In this document: one piece after another, positions 4,540-8,503 of the stretch
Layout: the number at the start of each line of letters is the position of its first letter
How positions within the stretch are numbered: the stretch's first letter is position 1
From: JBGLNJ01 sp964353405
GTDB lineage: Bacteria > Chloroflexota > Anaerolineae > Fen-1058
Direction of reading: 5' to 3'
Assembly (NCBI GenBank): GCA_964353405.1
Contig: CAYGWJ010000170.1
Location: 1 to 8,503, forward strand
DNA: 8,503 nucleotides
Program-made: the position numbers and the translations under genes
Notes under the pieces: generated by a model
What the model saw: only the letters and a program-made list of their open reading frames with translations
Database searches by the model: none
What the model was told of the DNA's origin: nothing

Positions 4540-4940
4540 TGACACCAATCCTCCAAGTCGCCTCGGTTTGTTCGGAGACTTCGCGGGTACTTTGCCATCG
4601 TCCGACTGCCTGTGTTCGTGCATCATCAGCGTGTGCCCTTAGACTTTCCGGTGCGGCCCACCACCTGCCTGGGCAAATACAGGCTCTCCCGGTTCCCGCG
4701 CAAGGCGCGTCCGTGCATGTGCGGGGTCTTTGACCGCGCGGAGCCTCTGCCAGGCTTGCGATAACGTCTGACAGAGTGTGGCCTTCCGTTGTGTCCCACC
4801 ACGTCGGCGCTCCGTTCCTGGTCTTTCGCGGCTCAATACCCGACCTGCACTCTCCCCGATCAACGCTTCACCTGAACGATTACGCGTTCCTGTGCATGAC
4901 TTGGGGTCCGCCTTCGGCGTGGTTCGCTATGCCTTGACTG
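4540..4940 (-). mobile_element. Group II intron remnant (5' region, minus strand)
   Basis: Read on the minus strand, this stretch has the look of the RNA region just before the encoded protein of a bacterial group II intron: a long GC-rich, apparently structured leader with GGGAGAGCC and GGTGGTGGGCCGCACCGG-type segments. It runs directly into a protein start with the sequence MMHEHRQSD. It is bounded on one side by the duplicated fmdB block and on the other by a TIR-domain gene fragment. The reverse transcriptase, maturase and domain V are absent, so it cannot splice or move. Only about 320 bases precede the protein start, so the intron's 5' end is probably also lost. No GTGYG intron start is visible. 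The call is based on recognition of the protein start and layout; a covariance search was not possible. Confidence 0.5.
4565..4626 (-). pseudogene. ltrA: N-terminal stub of a group II intron-encoded protein
   Basis: From ATG at 4626 the minus strand encodes MMHEHRQSDDGKVPAKSPNK. This resembles the N-terminus that many group II intron reverse transcriptase/maturases carry before their first RT block, of the type HRQSD..VVP.KSPNK. Similarity fades after about 20 residues. The frame then runs into the duplicated fmdB segment (QPHAQGVGLEALCRS is translated hairpin sequence) and stops at 4441. The reverse transcriptase blocks, including the YADD active site, are missing. It is therefore a stub left by a deletion or by insertion of the duplicated block. 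The family assignment is from memory of this motif and is moderately sure. Confidence 0.5.
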
Positions 4941-4946
4941 TATAGG

Positions 4947-5168
4947 ACTTGGGTTGAAAAGGAAGTCGAGGCGGCTTTTGAGAAGGAACGCCAGCAAAAA
5001 CGGGCAGTGCTGTTTCCTGTCCGACTGGATGACATTATCTGGGTAACCGACCAAGCATGGGCCGCCGACATTCGGCGGACAAGGCACATTGGCGACTTTT
5101 GCCGCTGGAAAGACCACGACGCGTATCGGAACGTGTTTGACCGATTGCTGCGTGACCTCAAGGCGGAA
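4947..5168 (+). pseudogene. TIR-domain protein, C-terminal fragment
   Basis: The frame 4938-5351 contains TWVEKEVEAAFEKER, LFPVRLDD, WAADIRRTRHIGDF, WKDHDAYRNVFDRLL and RDLKAE. This order and wording are characteristic of the second half of bacterial TIR domains of the TIR_2 type. It covers the helix after the catalytic half, the strand FPVRLD, and the terminal RHIGDFxxWKDHD motif. The first half, with the usual FISY start and catalytic glutamate, is missing. A stop codon at 4935-4937, inside the intron-like sequence, closes the frame just upstream. The true TIR protein probably ended soon after DLKAE; the downstream tail to 5351 looks like readthrough. Bacterial TIR proteins commonly act as NAD-consuming effectors in anti-phage defence, so this is probably a dead defence gene. 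Confidence 0.75.
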
Positions 5169-5279
5169 AGCGCAGAGGCGAGGGATGAGCGGAACCCGGG
5201 CGAGCAAGAGCCGGGCGAGACAGGCCGGTTTTTATTACAGCTGTGCTGCCGAACTAGCAAATCTTTGATGAACCTAAAC

Positions 5280-5308
5280 TTCACATACATCGCGGCTCGC
5301 TATATAAT
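5280..5308 (+). promoter_or_regulatory. Near-consensus sigma70 promoter of the small unknown gene
   Basis: TTCACA (5280-5285, five of six) and a perfect TATAAT (5303-5308) are separated by 17 bases. This is the strongest core promoter in the window. Transcription would start near 5315, about 33-60 bases before the candidate start codons of the small gene. It may also contribute to methyltransferase expression by readthrough. Confidence 0.75.
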
Positions 5309-5347
5309 GACTTCAGCATTTGATCGGAATCGCAGCCAGCATGGGAA

Positions 5348-5581
5348 ATGATGAATTCGGAGCCAGAGTGTAGAATGAAAGGAATGACACCTGAAGAAAT
5401 CAACCGAATCATCAACAGCAGTCAAGTCTCAAGGTTCACGCGCCTTGACCTTGCCCGTGGCTTCATCGAATGCAGCAAGAAGCCACAGCATATTCTGCAC
5501 GGCGACGACGGTCGGTTCTGGGTCGCAGGCACTAGGGTCGCCAGCATACTTGAGAGGGCCGGCTACGAGGTAATTGAGTGA
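5348..5581 (+). CDS. Small protein of unknown function upstream of the methyltransferase
   Basis: The frame encodes at most 77 residues; I do not recognise the family. Starts at 5348, 5351, 5375 and 5384 are possible. The last two give MKGMTPEEINRII or MTPEEINRII, which look like a natural N-terminus. AAAGGA directly abuts the 5384 ATG, while GGAG (5359-5362) is 12 bases before 5375. The first half is predicted helical (TPEEINRIINSS, then FTRLDLARGFIECS). The second half reads ILHGDDGRFWVAGTRVASILERAGYEVIE, which suggests a beta-hairpin followed by a helix. There is no CxxC pair, membrane segment or clear helix-turn-helix. It is acidic-to-neutral and soluble. It has its own near-consensus promoter and ends 67 bases before the methyltransferase, so a role as a partner or regulator of that gene is possible but unproven. 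Confidence 0.65.
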   Translation: MMNSEPECRMKGMTPEEINRIINSSQVSRFTRLDLARGFIECSKKPQHILHGDDGRFWVAGTRVASILERAGYEVIE

Positions 5582-5613
5582 CAGACTGACATCACCTAGC
5601 TCCCCGGTCCATC

Positions 5614-5642
5614 TTGAAAAAGCTATCATAATATGATATGCT
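5614..5642 (+). promoter_or_regulatory. Methyltransferase promoter with a palindromic operator; predicted leaderless start
   Basis: TTGAAA (5614-5619) and TATGCT (5637-5642) are separated by 17 bases. Normal spacing places the transcription start at about 5648-5650, on the ATG at 5649. The spacer is filled by a perfect inverted repeat, TATCAT-AAT-ATGATA (5624-5638), extended by AGC (5621-5623) and GCT (5640-5642) with one extra base. A protein bound there would cover the promoter. No Shine-Dalgarno sequence precedes the ATG, which agrees with a leaderless message. Confidence 0.55.
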
Positions 5643-5648
5643 ATACAC

Positions 5649-8345
5649 ATGCGGCAGCACTTCAAGGCATTGTATTTTCCTGGTGGTTCTGGCGGGGGAC
5701 AGTCCCAGAAGACACTGACTCTTGCCTTCGGTGAGCAGGATGCACAACTCTTTGAGAAAGTCAGAACACTCTCCAGCTATGAGCTTCGGACCATCCTCGG
5801 ATTTGGACAATACGAAGATCTCCTGGAAGCAGCAGAAGCTGAAGGACTGGCCATCAACACATTCTGCCTCCATGCCCTTCGTGAACGATTGAGAGATGTC
5901 ACTGTCCAAACTTTTAACCAGCCCAGACTGCCAGGCTTTCCAGTAGGGACCGTTATTGCCTTCGATCCCGTTCAGGCGACATTTCGCGGCGGCGCGGCTG
6001 AACCGCTCCACTCGTGGTACCCTCTTCTTGAAGGATATTCCCCAAAGTTTGTGGAGACAATCGTGCAGACTTTCGCGCCAAACGCGAGGTCCATATTCGA
6101 CCCGTTCAATGGGACAGGCACGACCACAATAACAGGAATGAGTATCGGTCTCCAAGCGTACTACTGCGAGGTCAACCCGTTGCTTCAACTCCTGACAGAA
6201 ACCAAAATAATGGCTTATCGGCTCGGACGCGACAAGAAGACAGTACTGGCACAGGAGGCAAAAGAGCTTGCGAAACAGTGGCCCAGTATGCTGGCATCAG
6301 AAAGACCAGACGCCACATTGCAGGCAACCTACAAGGCAGTGTTTGGTAAGAGCGTCTTCTTTGAGCCGGAAACGTTGGACATGGTGTTACGGGCGAGGAC
6401 TGTCATTGACCGATTGTCCATCAGAAACCATACGCTTTCTGGGCTGGCTATGGTGGCTGTCCTTGCAAGCCTGCTCCCCAGCTCGATGATGATACGTGCA
6501 GGTGACATCCGATACCGGAACGAAAAGGAGTTGGCACGGAGGACAACCTTCGATATTGGGACCGCAAAAGGACTGGTCAGCATGGCTGATGACCTCTTGA
6601 AAATCGAGAGCCCTCGAAACGGCTCTCCTATCTTCCTTTGCGAGGACGCACGCAATCTTGACAGGCTACCGCCGTTCAGCTTTGATGCCGTCGTGACCAG
6701 CCCCCCATATTTGAACGGGACGAACTACTTTCGCAATACAAAGATAGAGCTCTGGTTCTTGAGGTGCCTGCAATCCCAGGCTGACCTCGCGGCATTTCGG
6801 TTTAAAGCTGTCACGGGTGGCATCAACGATGTGACGATGAGGAAAACGGAAGGAGAACCGCACCCAGTAGTAAGAGAAGTAGTCAAGAAGCTTGAGGAAT
6901 GTGCATACGATGTGCGCATCCCGAAAATGGTCTCAGGCTACTTTGCCGACATGAACCACATCTTCAGTGGGCTGCGACAGCACTTGGGGGCGAGTGCTGC
7001 TGTTATCATTGACATCGGCGATTCAGTCTATGCTGGTGTGCACGTCCCAACCCAGCAACTATTGTGCGCCATGCTGGAAGAACAGGGATACAAGCTTGAA
7101 CACGAAATCAACCTTCGGAGAAGGATCTCGAGAGACAGGACTGAGCTCAGTCAAGTGTTACTTGTCCTCAAATATACTAGCGCGTCTCATATTCCAATAG
7201 CGGATAAGGACAAAGCTCAGTTGCCGCGGGAACGGAAGTGGAATGACTTCAAACGAGAGATGCCATTCAAAGAGCCTCCATATTCCAAGAGGAACTGGGG
7301 TCATCCACTTCATTCATTATGTTCATATCAAGGGAAGATGAAGCCAGCACTGGCCCATTTCCTGGTGAAGACATTTGTCAGCCAGGGCGGGCGGATACTC
7401 GACCCGTTTGCTGGAGTAGGAACGATTCCGTTTGAGGCAGCTCTCCAGGGCGTAAAGGCTTTCGGATTTGACATCAGTCCCGCCGCCATTGCTATAGCAA
7501 GCGGAAAAGTGGGAACTGCGGAAGTGGGCAAGTGCGAATTGATAATCGCCTCGCTGAACGAATACATAGCAGCCAACCAACCAACGGATGAGGAATACCA
7601 ATCAGCCAAGTCCATCACCTTCAACGGATCTATCCCGGACTACTTTCATCCCAAGACCCTTACGGAAATCCTGCTGGCGAGGCGATTCTTCCTGCAATTT
7701 CCACCCATCGGAGCCTCGGCGTCCCTGGTATTTGCCAGCCTCATCCACATTCTTCACGGCAACCGGCCATATGCTCTCAGCCGCAGGTCGCACCCGATAA
7801 CGCCGTTCAAGCCGACAGGTCCGTTCGAGTATCGCGCCCTGATACCGAGACTAAGCGAGAAGGTGCGACGGTCCTTGGAGACGCCAAAGCCAGCCGAGTT
7901 CATCGAGGGAGAAATATTTCAGCAGGATGCGACGTTGTGGTGGCCACAAGAGGTCACCGATCTAGACGCCATCATCACTTCGCCGCCGTTCTTCGATAGC
8001 ATCAGATTCCATATCGGCAACTGGATGAGGTTGTGGTTCTGCGGTTGGGAGAGAAAGGATTTCAACGAAAAACCGCTTGCCTTTGTGGACGAGCGGCAGA
8101 AGCTGTCATTAGAAATCTATGAGCCGATATTCCGCCAGGCCCGCGAACGGCTCCGTCTCGGCGGCGTCTTCGTAATTCACCTCGGTCAGAGCGTGAAGTG
8201 TGACATGGCGGTGAAGCTCGGCGAAATTGCCAAACGATGGTTCAAAGTCACTGACATTTTCAATGAGGACGTGACCGACCTAGAGCAGCACGGGATACGC
8301 GACAAGGGCACGGTCACAGCTCATCAATTCCTGATATTGTCATGA
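5649..8345 (+). CDS. Tandem two-domain DNA methyltransferase (predicted N4-cytosine type)
   Basis: This 898-residue protein has two S-adenosylmethionine-dependent methylase units. Unit 1 has an X-like segment HSWYPLLEGYSPKF (121-134), motif I DPFNGTGTT (151-159), acidic E174 (motif II) and the catalytic TSPPY (350-354). It then has a VIIDIGDSVYAG strand (452-463). Unit 2 repeats the order: HSLCSYQGKMKP (555-566), DPFAGVGT (585-592), D608, TSPPF (777-781) and FVIHLGQSV (841-849). The SPP[YF] tetrapeptide with DPFxGxGT is usual for N4-cytosine methyltransferases, though some adenine enzymes share it. Both catalytic sites look complete. Two units in one chain would suit a non-palindromic site, one domain per strand, as in M.FokI-type enzymes. 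The N-terminal 115 residues are of unknown role. ATG 5649 is the only sensible start, since a stop lies 13-15 bases upstream. No nuclease gene is visible, so it may be solitary or its partner may be lost. G+C is visibly lower than in the hsp20 region, suggesting acquisition. Confidence 0.93.
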   Translation: MRQHFKALYFPGGSGGGQSQKTLTLAFGEQDAQLFEKVRTLSSYELRTILGFGQYEDLLEAAEAEGLAINTFCLHALRERLRDVTVQTFNQPRLPGFPVGTVIAFDPVQATFRGGAAEPLHSWYPLLEGYSPKFVETIVQTFAPNARSIFDPFNGTGTTTITGMSIGLQAYYCEVNPLLQLLTETKIMAYRLGRDKKTVLAQEAKELAKQWPSMLASERPDATLQATYKAVFGKSVFFEPETLDMVLRARTVIDRLSIRNHTLSGLAMVAVLASLLPSSMMIRAGDIRYRNEKELARRTTFDIGTAKGLVSMADDLLKIESPRNGSPIFLCEDARNLDRLPPFSFDAVVTSPPYLNGTNYFRNTKIELWFLRCLQSQADLAAFRFKAVTGGINDVTMRKTEGEPHPVVREVVKKLEECAYDVRIPKMVSGYFADMNHIFSGLRQHLGASAAVIIDIGDSVYAGVHVPTQQLLCAMLEEQGYKLEHEINLRRRISRDRTELSQVLLVLKYTSASHIPIADKDKAQLPRERKWNDFKREMPFKEPPYSKRNWGHPLHSLCSYQGKMKPALAHFLVKTFVSQGGRILDPFAGVGTIPFEAALQGVKAFGFDISPAAIAIASGKVGTAEVGKCELIIASLNEYIAANQPTDEEYQSAKSITFNGSIPDYFHPKTLTEILLARRFFLQFPPIGASASLVFASLIHILHGNRPYALSRRSHPITPFKPTGPFEYRALIPRLSEKVRRSLETPKPAEFIEGEIFQQDATLWWPQEVTDLDAIITSPPFFDSIRFHIGNWMRLWFCGWERKDFNEKPLAFVDERQKLSLEIYEPIFRQARERLRLGGVFVIHLGQSVKCDMAVKLGEIAKRWFKVTDIFNEDVTDLEQHGIRDKGTVTAHQFLILS

Positions 8346-8383
8346 ATTCTTCCTCGCCCATACTAGCCTAACCGTTGTGCAAC

Positions 8384-8409
8384 AGCGGGCCTAATCAAGT
8401 CAGGCCGCT
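8384..8409. terminator. Imperfect hairpin after the methyltransferase
   Basis: AGCGGGCCT (8384-8392) pairs with AGGCCGCT (8402-8409) with one bulged G, around a 9-base loop. It lies about 40 bases after the methyltransferase stop. No T-tract follows, so termination strength is uncertain. Confidence 0.35.
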
Positions 8410-8422
8410 CGAAAACTGAACT

Positions 8423-8451
8423 TTAACAACGCCGAACAACTCTGGTATGCT
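8423..8451 (+). promoter_or_regulatory. Promoter of the gene starting at 8477
   Basis: TTAACA (8423-8428, five of six) and TATGCT (8446-8451, four of six) are separated by 17 bases. The start would be near 8458, followed by the ribosome binding site AGGAGAG (8464-8470) six bases before ATG 8477. The -10 hexamer is identical to that of the methyltransferase promoter. Confidence 0.6.
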
Positions 8452-8476
8452 GGGGGAAAACCTAGGAGAGCAACCC

Positions 8477-8503
8477 ATGTTTATCCCCCTTTCGACTTCG
8501 CGG
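8477..8503 (+). CDS. Start of an unidentified gene, cut by the window edge
   Basis: Nine codons are visible, MFIPLSTSR, after a good promoter and AGGAGAG ribosome binding site. Some rhomboid-family membrane proteases begin with a similar MFIPL.T.R sequence before the first membrane helix, but nine residues are too few to assign a family. Confidence 0.6.

Noticed and set aside
4455..4733. 92-codon plus-strand frame in the intron-remnant region
   Set aside because: Its translation is Cys/Ser/Arg/Ala-rich without domain features and is antisense to the better-supported intron-like sequence.
8366..8409. Possible integron attC site (GCCTAAC fits RYYYAAC, followed by a hairpin)
   Set aside because: No matching GTTRRRY core site is found at a suitable distance, and there is no integrase or cassette array.
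1..8503. CRISPR arrays, tRNA or rRNA genes, and CIRCE (TTAGCACTC-N9-GAGTGCTAA) operators
   Set aside because: No regularly spaced repeats of CRISPR type, no recognisable tRNA T-loop/anticodon pattern, no rRNA segment and no CIRCE match were seen on either strand by eye.

Overview
The window looks like bacterial chromosome of moderately high G+C. It carries sigma70-type promoters and many short GC-rich hairpin repeats between genes. A DnaK tail, a membrane zinc peptidase, twin Hsp20 genes and FmdB-like zinc ribbons together suggest a Chloroflexota-like or similar environmental bacterium. That assignment is an impression from protein style and repeat content and is not proven by the sequence.

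Layout. (1) 1-2990 is a protein-quality-control neighbourhood: the 3' end of dnaK, a YugP-type membrane zinc metallopeptidase, a 570-base non-coding interval packed with inverted repeats, two consecutive hsp20 genes, and a small FmdB-family zinc-ribbon gene. The first hsp20 has a promoter overlapped by a perfect inverted repeat with the exact geometry of the HspR operator HAIR (CTTGxGT-N7-ACxCAAG). (2) 2990-4530 is a rearranged segment. A PAS-HisKA histidine-kinase gene, cut off before its ATPase domain, sits between two diverged direct copies (about 0.5 kb) of the block 'hsp20 3' end - hairpin - fmdB - hairpin'. The left copy belongs to the intact genes. The right copy holds an hsp20 fragment and a complete second fmdB. 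A pair of REP-like hairpins lies exactly at the kinase/hsp20 junction and supplies the kinase stop codon. (3) 4530-5350 is a gene graveyard: a minus-strand remnant of a group II intron with the first residues of its encoded protein, next to the C-terminal part of a TIR-domain protein. (4) 5280-8345 is an accessory module with visibly lower G+C: a near-consensus promoter, a small protein of unknown family, and an 898-residue DNA methyltransferase made of two tandem catalytic units, each with its own DPFxGxGT and TSPP[YF] motif. The methyltransferase lacks a ribosome binding site, and its promoter is placed so that the mRNA would be leaderless. A near-perfect palindrome fills the -35/-10 spacer. 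(5) From 8423 a new promoter and the first nine codons of another gene begin.

How it fits together. The left part is a stress-response cluster in which the hsp20 pair is probably under HspR-like repression. The right part is a decayed defence or mobile-DNA island: TIR remnant, intron remnant, and a methyltransferase with no recognisable nuclease in view. The points most worth following are the variant HAIR operator, the fused two-domain (predicted N4-cytosine) methyltransferase with its self-contained regulatory region and small unknown partner gene, and the duplication structure around the truncated kinase.
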